6,508 bases of DNA from Conexibacter sp. (GTDB lineage Bacteria > Actinomycetota > Thermoleophilia > Solirubrobacterales > Solirubrobacteraceae): contig JAOPZD010000478.1 in the NCBI GenBank assembly GCA_025964295.1, positions 1 through 6,508 on the forward strand, written 5' to 3'. Made by a program: the position numbers and the translations under genes. Below are positions 1 through 5,381 of the stretch, piece after piece. Position 1 is the first letter of the stretch, and the number at the start of each line of letters is the position of its first letter. A model generated the notes under the pieces. It saw only the letters and a program-made list of their open reading frames with translations, was not told the DNA's origin and did no database searches.

Positions 1-1
1 C

Positions 2-715
2 GACGTCTACGCCCTGCACGGCCACTACCTCGACCCGCACGGCCGGATCCCGACGTTCGAGCGCCTGGCCGACGGCGTGATGAGCCGGATGGTCGGGCCG
101 GTGCCCGCGCCCGAGGCGACCGCCGAGGACTACGAGCGGGTGCTGGCGCCGCTGTACGCGTGGATCAACGCGGCCGCGCAGCGCACCGGCGTCGACGGCC
201 TCGGCGCGGGCGCCGGTCGCGCGGGCAAGGCCTATGAGCTGCTGCAGGGCGACGGCCACAAGCCGGTGCGCGCGCGGCTGCTGACCGCGATCTTCCCGCT
301 CGGCATCCGCGGGCTGAACCTGCTCGGGATCGGCCCGGTGAGCGCCGACCTCTCGCCCGACGGGCTGCGCCGCAACGCGCTGGAGGCGATCGGCGAGGTC
401 GTGGGCCGCCTGGGCATCGAGGCCGAGCACGTCATCTTCGGCCACAGCCACCGCACCGGGCCGCTCGCCGACGACGACGTGACCGAGTGGCGCTCGCCGT
501 CGGGCGCGTGGCTGCACAACAGCGGCAGCTGGGTCCACGAGCCGACGTTCACCGGCGCGGGGGACACGAGCAACCCGTACTGGCCGGGCGGCGCGATCCT
601 CGTCGAGGACACCGGCGCGCCACAGCTGCTGCGGCTCCTGGCCGACGACGACCTCGCGCGGCGCCGCCCGGCCGAGGCCGAGGCGGACGCCGACGACGAC
701 GCGGAGCTGGCCTAG
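2..715 (+). CDS. Calcineurin-like metallophosphoesterase, C-terminal part (5' end outside window)
   Basis: The frame is open from the first bases of the window and ends at TAG 713-715, giving 237 residues of a longer protein. Two stretches identify the fold. LHGHYLD, near the beginning, is typical of the middle metal-binding region. GHSHR, at 440-454 and preceded by a hydrophobic strand (HVIF), is the classic last metal-ligand motif of calcineurin-like phosphoesterases. It is followed by LHNSGSW, a usual closing strand. The first metal-binding motifs (D-x-H and GD-x-x-D) would lie upstream of the window and cannot be checked. The last 25 or so residues are Ala/Asp/Glu-rich and probably a disordered tail. 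No signal peptide can be judged. The substrate is unknown; members hydrolyse phosphomonoesters, phosphodiesters or nucleotides. An ATG at 77 is internal, because the family motif LHGHYLD lies before it. The gene converges on the thioredoxin-fold gene with a four-base overlap. Confidence 0.85.
   Translation, partial: DVYALHGHYLDPHGRIPTFERLADGVMSRMVGPVPAPEATAEDYERVLAPLYAWINAAAQRTGVDGLGAGAGRAGKAYELLQGDGHKPVRARLLTAIFPLGIRGLNLLGIGPVSADLSPDGLRRNALEAIGEVVGRLGIEAEHVIFGHSHRTGPLADDDVTEWRSPSGAWLHNSGSWVHEPTFTGAGDTSNPYWPGGAILVEDTGAPQLLRLLADDDLARRRPAEAEADADDDAELA
712..715. other. CTAG shared by two convergent stop codons
   Basis: The palindrome CTAG supplies TAG to the metallophosphoesterase on the plus strand (713-715) and TAG to the thioredoxin-fold gene on the minus strand (714-712). 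The genes therefore meet tail to tail with no spacer. Any transcription terminator must lie inside the opposing coding region. Confidence 0.9.
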
Positions 716-1461
716 CCGGGCGCCAGGCCCGGCGTGAAGCACGTGGCGTGGCAGGTCACGCCGTCGCCGATCTCGAGCTCGAGCACGCCGGCCTCGTGGC
801 CGCCGTGGTCGACGAGCAGGTGGGCGCCGGTGAAGTCCACCGCGCGCTCCTCGCCGTTGACGGTGATCGCGCCCGCGCCCGACAGCACCGCCCACACCGC
901 GCCGGCCTCGTAGGGCCCGGAGTACGGCCCCTCGGCGTCGGGCGTCGGCACGACGATCCGCGCGTCCGGGTCGTCCTCGGGGTGCAGGTAGGCGACCGGC
1001 GCGACGTCCTCGATCCCGAGCAGCTCCTGGATCGCCGCCTCGGTCTCGTGGTAGCCGCCCTCGCCGAAGTGCACCTCGAACAGCCGCAGCTCCTGGTTGA
1101 ACAGGTAGCGCGACGGCCAGCCCTGGTTCTCGTAGATCTGCCAGAGCTGCAGGTCGGTGTCCAGCAGCACAGGATGCGTGATGCCCAGGCGCTCGGCCGC
1201 CTCGGCGACGACCTCGGGGTCCTGGCCCGGCGCGAACCCGGGCGCGTGGACCGAGATCACGCGCAGCCCGGCCTCCTCGTAGCGCGCGTGCCAGGCCTGC
1301 AGGTAGGGCAGCGTCCGCAGCGACGCGGGTTGGCAGACGTCGAAGAACTCCAGCAGCACCGGGCGCCCGCGCTGCTTGTCCATCCGCAGCGGCGCGACGT
1401 TGAGCCACCCCAGGCTCGCCGGGAACATCGGGGCCGCGATGGTGTCGGTCGGGACGCGCAC
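712..1461 (-). CDS. Thioredoxin-fold (TlpA/DipZ-like) protein with beta-rich C-terminal domain
   Basis: With the GTG start at 1461 the protein has 249 residues; an ATG at 1428 would give 238. I prefer GTG because the upstream residues (VRVPTDTIAAP) read like the natural N terminus and a TAnnnT box lies 10 bases before it, but the start is uncertain. Residues 30-145 resemble the AhpC/TlpA thioredoxin fold: RGRPVLLEFFDV strand, the active-site loop, LRTLPYLQAWH helix, then GLRVISVHAPGF. Residues 160-249 resemble the beta-sandwich domain at the C terminus of DipZ-type thioredoxin-like proteins. The usual CxxC is missing: the loop reads VCQPASLRTLP, with one Cys (C43) one position before the expected first cysteine and Ser in the resolving position. 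A second cysteine pair, CHATC (C237, C241), lies near the C terminus. No signal peptide or membrane helix is seen, so it is probably cytoplasmic. A thiol-peroxidase or single-Cys redox role is possible but unproven. Confidence 0.78.
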   Translation of the reverse strand: MRVPTDTIAAPMFPASLGWLNVAPLRMDKQRGRPVLLEFFDVCQPASLRTLPYLQAWHARYEEAGLRVISVHAPGFAPGQDPEVVAEAAERLGITHPVLLDTDLQLWQIYENQGWPSRYLFNQELRLFEVHFGEGGYHETEAAIQELLGIEDVAPVAYLHPEDDPDARIVVPTPDAEGPYSGPYEAGAVWAVLSGAGAITVNGEERAVDFTGAHLLVDHGGHEAGVLELEIGDGVTCHATCFTPGLAPG

Positions 1462-1471
1462 GAGGCGGGCG

Positions 1472-1477
1472 ACGGTA
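1472..1477 (-). promoter_or_regulatory. Possible -10 box for the thioredoxin-fold gene
   Basis: On the minus strand the hexamer reads TACCGT, matching TAnnnT. It ends 10 bases before the GTG at 1461, a spacing that fits a leaderless or near-leaderless transcript. No convincing Shine-Dalgarno sequence precedes either candidate start. I see no clear -35 element, so this is suggestive only. Confidence 0.3.
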
Positions 1478-1538
1478 GCAACCCCCGTCGCGCTGCGGCC
1501 GGCAGGGATGTGACGGGCTGGGGGATGCACCGCAACTC

Positions 1539-1565
1539 TTGCCGCTGTCAGGTTCTGGATAAGCT
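1539..1565 (+). promoter_or_regulatory. Possible promoter for the first six-Cys secreted protein
   Basis: This interval lies in the 141-base divergent gap between the thioredoxin-fold gene and the secreted protein gene. TTGCCG at 1539-1544 and TAAGCT at 1560-1565 resemble -35 and TAnnnT -10 elements, but the 15-base spacing is short. The stretch is also less GC-rich than its surroundings. Prediction by eye only. Confidence 0.3.
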
Positions 1566-1590
1566 GCGCCCCCCGTCCCGCGAATCTCTT

Positions 1591-1597
1591 GGAGGAG
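1591..1597 (+). promoter_or_regulatory. Ribosome binding site that sets the TTG start
   Basis: GGAGGAG lies just upstream of TTG 1603, with GGAGG ending seven bases before it. This near-perfect Shine-Dalgarno decides the start at TTG rather than at a far-upstream codon in the same open frame, and puts a signal peptide at the N terminus. Confidence 0.8.
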
Positions 1598-1602
1598 AAG
1601 CT

Positions 1603-2346
1603 TTGCGCAAGGTCTCTCTCGTGGTGGCTTCCGTCGCCGCGCTGCTCTGTTTTGCTGCTGTCGCCCTGGCTGGCACCAACATCTACGGCGTCACCGGCAA
1701 GATCGCCGCCGGTGGCACGAAGAAGAAGCCCAAGCCCGTCGGCGTCACGTTCAACTACACCATCAAGGCGGACGACGGCACGCTGTCGAACCCCGTCCAG
1801 ACGTACAAGATCCACTTCCAGGGTCTGAAGTCGGATCCGAAGTCCGTCGCCAAGGGCAAGTACTGCTCGGCCGCGACGATCAACGCCGCCGCGTCGGACG
1901 CGGGCTGCTCGGCCAAGACGCACGTCGGCACGGGCCTGGTCAAGGCCTTCGTCGGCGCCGCCGGCACGCCGATCGACCCGAGCGCCAAGTGCGATCTCAA
2001 GCTCGACATCTACGCCGGCGGCCCGAAGAGCCTCGCGCTCTTCCTGCACGGCACCCCGCCTGACTGCATCGCGCAGATCAACCAGGCCATCGACGCCAAG
2101 CTGTCGACCGACAGCACGGGCGGCGCGCTGACCTTCACGGTCCCCGCGACGCTGCTGCACCCGGTCGCCGGCCTGGACTCGGGCATCACCAGCGTGCAGT
2201 CGACCATCAAGAAGATCGGCACCGGCAAGAAGGCGCTGTTCTACTCCGACGGCACCGGCTGCAAGGGCTCCCGCCAGGTCCAGGTCACGTTCACCGACGA
2301 GACCGGCACCAAGAAGACCGCGGAGGCTGCTGCGGGCAAGTGCTGA
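1603..2346 (+). CDS. Secreted six-cysteine protein of unknown function, paralog A
   Basis: The protein is 247 residues from a TTG start chosen by its strong ribosome binding site. The frame stays open far upstream, but only as a shadow of the opposite-strand gene. Residues 1-23 form a signal peptide: LRK, a hydrophobic core, and a likely cut after ALA. The mature protein starts GTNIYGV and contains a basic GGTKKKPKP segment (37-45), VQTYKI (65-70), a CSAATINAA...C region (88-102), GTGLVKAFVG (109-118), FTVPATLL (178-185) and VTFTDETG (228-235). Six cysteines remain after the signal: 88, 102, 130, 155, 220 and the last residue, 247. The even number in an exported protein suggests disulfides. 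The next gene is a clear paralog sharing these landmarks. I do not recognise a characterised family; similar secreted hypotheticals with a C-SAATI-C-pattern occur in Solirubrobacterales (recollection, unchecked). It is probably a beta-rich envelope or extracellular protein. No enzyme motif is visible. Confidence 0.88.
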   Translation: MRKVSLVVASVAALLCFAAVALAGTNIYGVTGKIAAGGTKKKPKPVGVTFNYTIKADDGTLSNPVQTYKIHFQGLKSDPKSVAKGKYCSAATINAAASDAGCSAKTHVGTGLVKAFVGAAGTPIDPSAKCDLKLDIYAGGPKSLALFLHGTPPDCIAQINQAIDAKLSTDSTGGALTFTVPATLLHPVAGLDSGITSVQSTIKKIGTGKKALFYSDGTGCKGSRQVQVTFTDETGTKKTAEAAAGKC

Positions 2347-2367
2347 TCTGACGCTCATCCGAGCGCC

Positions 2368-2382
2368 GGACAGAAGCTGTCC
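2368..2382 (+). repeat. Perfect short inverted repeat after paralog A
   Basis: GGACAG, three bases (AAG), then CTGTCC form a perfect six-base-pair hairpin 21 bases after the stop codon. It immediately precedes the larger GC-rich terminator hairpin. It could help transcript 3'-end stability or be a protein-binding palindrome; nothing in the sequence decides between these. Confidence 0.5.
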
Positions 2383-2384
2383 TG

Positions 2385-2418
2385 ACGAGGGGCGGGCCAT
2401 CGCGGCCCGCCCCTTCGT
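2385..2418 (+). terminator. GC-rich terminator hairpin after paralog A
   Basis: GGGGCGGGCC (2389-2398) and GGCCCGCCCC (2404-2413) form a perfect ten-pair stem with a five-base loop. It is extended by ACGA/TCGT pairing across one bulged T. A short T-containing stretch follows, but no real U-tract, as is usual for high-GC actinobacterial terminators. It lies about 40 bases after the stop of paralog A. Confidence 0.75.
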
Positions 2419-2455
2419 CGTTGCGGACCCGTCTCACCCCGGCTCCTCCGCCAAA

Positions 2456-2474
2456 AGGACTAAACGCATGTCCT
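2456..2474 (+). promoter_or_regulatory. Inverted repeat upstream of paralog B (possible operator)
   Basis: AGGAC (2456-2460) and GTCCT (2470-2474) are separated by nine AT-richer bases, followed at once by a CCTAGG palindrome (2472-2477). The element lies about 75 bases before the GTG start, between the preceding terminator and the ribosome binding site, where a promoter or operator is expected. No clear -10/-35 pair stands out. Arms of five bases can arise by chance. Confidence 0.3.
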
Positions 2475-2530
2475 AGGGACGCGGACGGCTCCCCGCCGCG
2501 AAGGTAGGCGCGTCCCGGAGCTGTCCCTGC

Positions 2531-2542
2531 AGGAGGAGAAGG
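2531..2542 (+). promoter_or_regulatory. Ribosome binding site of paralog B
   Basis: AGGAGGAGAAGG precedes GTG 2547. It closely matches the GGAGGAGAAG before paralog A, so the translation-initiation region appears to have been duplicated with the gene. It supports the GTG start and a strong initiation rate. Confidence 0.8.
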
Positions 2543-2546
2543 AAAC

Positions 2547-3299
2547 GTGCGCATCACCCGCGTGCTCGTCGCGACGGCGCTGGTCGTCGTCGCCCTGGCG
2601 GCCGTCGCCGTCGCCCAAACCACCACCCAGTACGCCGTCGGCGGGACCGTGTCGGTCCACGGCGGCACCAAGGCCAAGCCCAAGCCGGGCGGCCTGACGT
2701 TCAAGTTCGACGTCTCGGACCCGTCCGGCAACCAGACGCCGCCCGTGCAGACCTACTCGATCATGTACGAGGGCGGCCGGCTGAACACGACGCTGCTGCC
2801 CGGCTGCACCGCCGCTCAGATCAACGCGCCCGCGACGCCCGACACCGGGCTCTGCCCGGCGGGGTCGAAGATCGGCTCGGGCAAGCTCGACGCGCTGATC
2901 GGCTCGGCCGGCCAGCCGGTGGCCACGGCCTCGCCGTGCAAGGCGTCGCTGCAGCTGTTCAACGCCGGCAAGGGCCACGCGACGCTGTTCGTCAGCTCCG
3001 AGCTGGCGACGTGCCCGGTCGCCCTGCGCCAGGCGATCGACATGCAGTACCTGACCAAGGGCGTCTACGCCGGCCTGCAGTTCACGGTGCCCGAGATGCT
3101 GCGCCACCAGGTCGGCCTCGACATCACGGTCACCCACGCCGAGGCGACGCTGAGCAAGATCGTCAAGACCAAGAAGGGCAAGAAGGTCGGCTACATCGAG
3201 TCGACCGGCTGCAAGGACGCCACCCGCGACATGGTCGTGACGTTCACCGACGAGACGGGCGCGTCCTTCCCGGCGCAGACGACGCTAGGCAAGTGCTGA
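2547..3299 (+). CDS. Secreted six-cysteine protein of unknown function, paralog B
   Basis: The protein is 250 residues from a GTG start with a strong ribosome binding site. Residues 1-23 are a signal peptide (VRITR, hydrophobic core, likely cut after AVA before QTTTQ). It aligns along its whole length with the preceding gene: GGTKAKPKP (40-47), PVQTYSI (66-72), C-TAAQIN (87-93), SKIGSGKLDALIGSAG (107-122), LQFTVPEML (177-185), GLDITVTHAEATLSKI (190-205), GCKDATR (221-227), VVTFTDETG (230-238) and a terminal GKC. All six mature cysteines are kept: 87, 103, 131, 156, 222 and 250. The spacings are almost the same as in A, while much of the rest has diverged, so the duplication is not recent and the cysteines are under selection. 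A terminator separates A from B, so each probably has its own promoter. Function unknown; exported, probably disulfide-bonded and beta-rich. Confidence 0.88.
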   Translation: MRITRVLVATALVVVALAAVAVAQTTTQYAVGGTVSVHGGTKAKPKPGGLTFKFDVSDPSGNQTPPVQTYSIMYEGGRLNTTLLPGCTAAQINAPATPDTGLCPAGSKIGSGKLDALIGSAGQPVATASPCKASLQLFNAGKGHATLFVSSELATCPVALRQAIDMQYLTKGVYAGLQFTVPEMLRHQVGLDITVTHAEATLSKIVKTKKGKKVGYIESTGCKDATRDMVVTFTDETGASFPAQTTLGKC

Positions 3300-3332
3300 C
3301 CCGCGCGACCTGAGGGACGGCTCGGGAGCGCT

Positions 3333-3358
3333 GGGCGGGCCGCTGCGACGGCCCGCCC
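3333..3358 (+). terminator. GC-rich terminator hairpin after paralog B
   Basis: GGGCGGGCCG (3333-3342) pairs perfectly with CGGCCCGCCC (3349-3358) around a six-base loop. No U-tract follows. The stem core GGGCGGGCC is the same as in the hairpin after paralog A, which suggests that the duplicated unit included its terminator, or that this is a preferred stem in this genome. It separates paralog B from the cupredoxin-like cassette. Confidence 0.75.
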
Positions 3359-3368
3359 CGCCGTTCCC

Positions 3369-3374
3369 TAGGTT
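3369..3374 (+). promoter_or_regulatory. Likely -10 box for a leaderless cassette transcript
   Basis: TAGGTT matches the actinobacterial -10 consensus TAnnnT and ends eight bases before ATG 3383. There is no purine-rich Shine-Dalgarno before that ATG. The spacing places the transcription start at or beside the start codon. A -35 would fall inside the preceding terminator hairpin; GCGACG at 3345-3350 is only a weak match. Confidence 0.45.
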
Positions 3375-3382
3375 GTCCTGCC

Positions 3383-3787
3383 ATGAGCTCGCGTGGCCGC
3401 ATCGGGATCGTGGTGGGCGCCGTGGTCGTGTTGGTGGTGGCCTTCGCCATCGCCAGCGGCTCCGGCGGCAACAAGGACAAGACCACGTCCTCGACGAGCG
3501 CCGCGGCGCCTGCCGCGCCCGCGCCGACGCCGGTCGTCACGGTCGTCGGCGCCAAGCCGCAGGGCGGCGTCCAGAAGCTGAAGTTCACCAAGGGCCAGAC
3601 GATCCGCTTCACGGTCAAGTCCGACACGGCCGACGAGATCCACTTCCACGGCTACGACGTGCACAAGGACGTCAAGGCCGGCGGCTCGGTGACCTTCGCG
3701 GTCCCGGGCAAGATCGAGGGTCGCTTCGTCGTCGAGCTCGAGGGGCACAAGACGCAGATCGCCGACGTCGAGGTCGACCCCTCGTGA
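3383..3787 (+). CDS. Membrane-anchored cupredoxin-like protein lacking the type 1 copper Cys
   Basis: The protein has 134 residues. Residues 7-24 are a hydrophobic helix that anchors or exports it. Residues 25-50 are a Gly/Ser then Ala/Pro/Thr-rich linker. Residues 51-133 read as a small beta-barrel like cupredoxins: VVTVVGAKPQGG, LKFTKGQTIRFTVKS, DEIHFHGYDVHKDVKAG, SVTFAVPGKIEGRFVVELEGHKTQIADVEV. The protein contains no cysteine and no methionine other than the start, so a classical blue-copper C-x-H-x-M site is impossible. Histidines 87, 89, 94 and 122 remain and could bind a metal, or the fold may be purely structural. Similar cupredoxin-domain proteins with a D-E-I-H-x-H-G-Y-D motif are common in actinobacteria (recollection). 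Its stop overlaps the next gene by four bases, so the two are translationally coupled and probably act together outside the membrane. Copper delivery or sensing is an inference. Confidence 0.82.
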   Translation: MSSRGRIGIVVGAVVVLVVAFAIASGSGGNKDKTTSSTSAAAPAAPAPTPVVTVVGAKPQGGVQKLKFTKGQTIRFTVKSDTADEIHFHGYDVHKDVKAGGSVTFAVPGKIEGRFVVELEGHKTQIADVEVDPS

Positions 3788-5220
3788 CGCCGCGGCGCCG
3801 CCGGGCTCGCCGCGCGGCCCTCGCCGCGGGGGCCTTCGGCCTGGTCCTCGCGCTGCCGGCGTCCGCGTCGGCCCACGGGCTGGTCGGCAAGCAGGACCTC
3901 CCGATCCCGCGCTGGCTGTTCGCCTGGGCGGCGGCCGTCGTGCTCGTCGCGTCGTTCGTCGGCCTCGCGGTGCTGTGGGCCACGCCGCGGCTGCAGGCGA
4001 TCACCGAGCGCCGGCGCTTCGACGTCCCGCTCGCGCTGGAGGTGCTGGCGGGCGCGCTGGGCGTCGCGGCGTTCGTCTTCGTCATCTACGCCGGCTTCGC
4101 GGGCACGCAGGCGGCGACGGCCAACATCCTGCCGACCGTCATCTACGTGTTCTTCTGGGTCGTCATCCCGTTCGCGAGCGTCATCTTCGGCGACGTCTTC
4201 CGCGCGGTGAACCCGTGGCTGGCGGTCGGCAAGGGCGTCGGCTGGCTCGTGCGGCGCACGGGCGCGGCGGGCGCCGAGGGCGCCGAGCCGCTGCCCTACC
4301 CGGCGTGGCTGGGCCGCTGGCCCGCGGTCGCCGGCGTGCTGATCTTCGCCTGGGTCGAGCTCGTCTACGCCAACAAGGACGACCCGTCGCAGCTGGCGGT
4401 CATGGCCCTGGCCTACGCGGCCGTGCAGCTGGTCGGGATGAGCCTCTACGGCGTGCAGCAGTGGTCGACGCGCGGCGACGCGTTCGGCGTCTACTTCGGC
4501 ATGTTCGCGCGGATCTCGCCGCTGCACTGGCGCGATCGCGCGCTGTGGACGCGGCCGCTGCTGGGCGGTGCGCCGGCGCTGACGCCGGTCGCCGGGACGG
4601 TCGCGCTGCTGTGCACGATGATCGGCACGACGTCGTTCGACGGCTTCTCGCAGGGGACGACGTGGAACTCGATCGTGCCGCACCTGCAGGACTTCTTCGG
4701 GTCGCTGGGCCTGAACGCCGAGCACGCCCTGGAGGCGGCGGGCACCGTCGGCATCGTCGTCATGTGCTGCCTGATCGGCCTGCTCTTCCGGCTCGGCGTC
4801 ATGGGCATGCACACCGTCGGGCGCCGGCTGCCGACCAGCGAGCTGTCGCGCGCGTTCGTGCACACGCTGATCCCGATCGCGTTCGCCTACGTGCTGGCCC
4901 ACTACTTCTCGCTGGTCGCCTACCAGGGCCAGGCGATCACGCCGCTGCTCTCCGACCCGCTCGGCGACGGCTCCGACCTCTTCGGCACGTCGGCGACGAC
5001 CATCAACTACACGTGGATCAGCGCGACGGGCATCTGGTACGTCCAGGTCGCCGCGCTCGTGCTCGGCCACGTCGCGGGCCTGGCGCTCGCCCACGACCGC
5101 GCGCTGGCGCTGTTCAAGAACCCGCGCGACGCGACCCGCTCGCAGTACTGGATGCTTGCCGTGATGGTCGCCTTCACCAGCCTCGGCCTGTGGCTCCTCT
5201 CGGCGGCGGCGCAGCAGTGA
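3784..5220 (+). CDS. Polytopic membrane protein, about ten helices (type often labelled fenitrothion hydrolase)
   Basis: The protein has 478 residues from GTG 3784, which overlaps the preceding TGA; the start gives an Arg-rich signal peptide. Residues 1-30 look like a cleavable signal ending ASA, leaving His31 (HGLVGKQDLPIP) as the mature N terminus. Hydrophobic helices lie near 45-66, 82-105, 113-135, 180-196, 203-223, 266-284, 319-340, 358-380, 418-437 and 455-474. Conspicuous motifs are GDVFRAVNPW (136-145), WVELVYAN (190-197), HTLIPIAFAYVLAHYFS (360-376) and GHVAGLALAHD (428-438). Histidines sit in pairs within helices: 360/373 and 429/437, suitable for binding heme or metal. From memory, relatives are widespread in actinobacteria and often carry the database name fenitrothion hydrolase; I see no hydrolase motif, and that label should not be taken as the native role. 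The cupredoxin-like and SCO1 neighbours suggest a copper or respiratory function (inference). Confidence 0.82.
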   Translation: MTPRRRRARRAALAAGAFGLVLALPASASAHGLVGKQDLPIPRWLFAWAAAVVLVASFVGLAVLWATPRLQAITERRRFDVPLALEVLAGALGVAAFVFVIYAGFAGTQAATANILPTVIYVFFWVVIPFASVIFGDVFRAVNPWLAVGKGVGWLVRRTGAAGAEGAEPLPYPAWLGRWPAVAGVLIFAWVELVYANKDDPSQLAVMALAYAAVQLVGMSLYGVQQWSTRGDAFGVYFGMFARISPLHWRDRALWTRPLLGGAPALTPVAGTVALLCTMIGTTSFDGFSQGTTWNSIVPHLQDFFGSLGLNAEHALEAAGTVGIVVMCCLIGLLFRLGVMGMHTVGRRLPTSELSRAFVHTLIPIAFAYVLAHYFSLVAYQGQAITPLLSDPLGDGSDLFGTSATTINYTWISATGIWYVQVAALVLGHVAGLALAHDRALALFKNPRDATRSQYWMLAVMVAFTSLGLWLLSAAAQQ

Positions 5221-5381
5221 GCGCCGTCGTGATCCTGGCCCACGCCGGCCACTGGCTGGCCGGCCTGATGTACCTCGCGCCGGTGCTGATCGTCGTCGGC
5301 GCGCTGGTCTTCCAGAGCTGGAAGGACAAGCGGCTGGGTCCCGAGGAGCGCGAGGGCGACAGGCCCGACGCACCCGGGTGA
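5217..5381 (+). CDS. Small single-helix membrane protein, 54 residues
   Basis: GTG 5217 overlaps the TGA of the preceding gene in a GTGA junction, the same as the junction before that gene. The product begins VSAVVILAHAGHWLAGL, then a hydrophobic helix (about 14-32) ending VGALVFQSW, and a charged tail KDKRLGPEEREGDRPDAPG. No cysteine is present. Two histidines (9 and 12) form an H-x-x-H motif at the outer edge of the helix. The length, overlap and sensible topology (basic and acidic tail inside) support a real gene rather than a chance frame; the same frame is open further upstream only as a shadow. Small partners of this kind often stabilise a large membrane subunit. I infer that it is an accessory subunit of the polytopic protein, possibly contributing metal ligands. 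I recall similar AHAGHW-type small proteins in related genomes but could not check this. Confidence 0.72.
   Translation: MSAVVILAHAGHWLAGLMYLAPVLIVVGALVFQSWKDKRLGPEEREGDRPDAPG

Noticed and set aside
487..1602. Upstream part of the long plus-strand frame leading into paralog A
   Set aside because: This stretch is the antisense of the thioredoxin-fold gene and reads as Arg/Val/Leu-rich low complexity. The strong ribosome binding site and signal peptide place the real start at TTG 1603.
1462..2400. N-terminal extension of the minus-strand thioredoxin-fold frame
   Set aside because: It runs through the complement of paralog A and has no family resemblance. The conserved protein begins near 1461 or 1428.
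2460..3137. Minus-strand open frame opposite paralog B
   Set aside because: Low-complexity Arg/Val/Gly product without a ribosome binding site, and a shadow of the plus-strand gene.
3975..5216. Plus-strand open frame preceding the 54-residue protein in the same frame
   Set aside because: It is an Arg/Ala/Gly-rich shadow in another frame of the ten-helix protein; only the last 55 codons make a sensible protein.
3784..5220. Naming the ten-helix protein as a fenitrothion (organophosphate) hydrolase
   Set aside because: The name is common in databases for such proteins as I recall, but no hydrolase motif is visible and the neighbours point to metal or respiratory functions, so I did not assign this activity.
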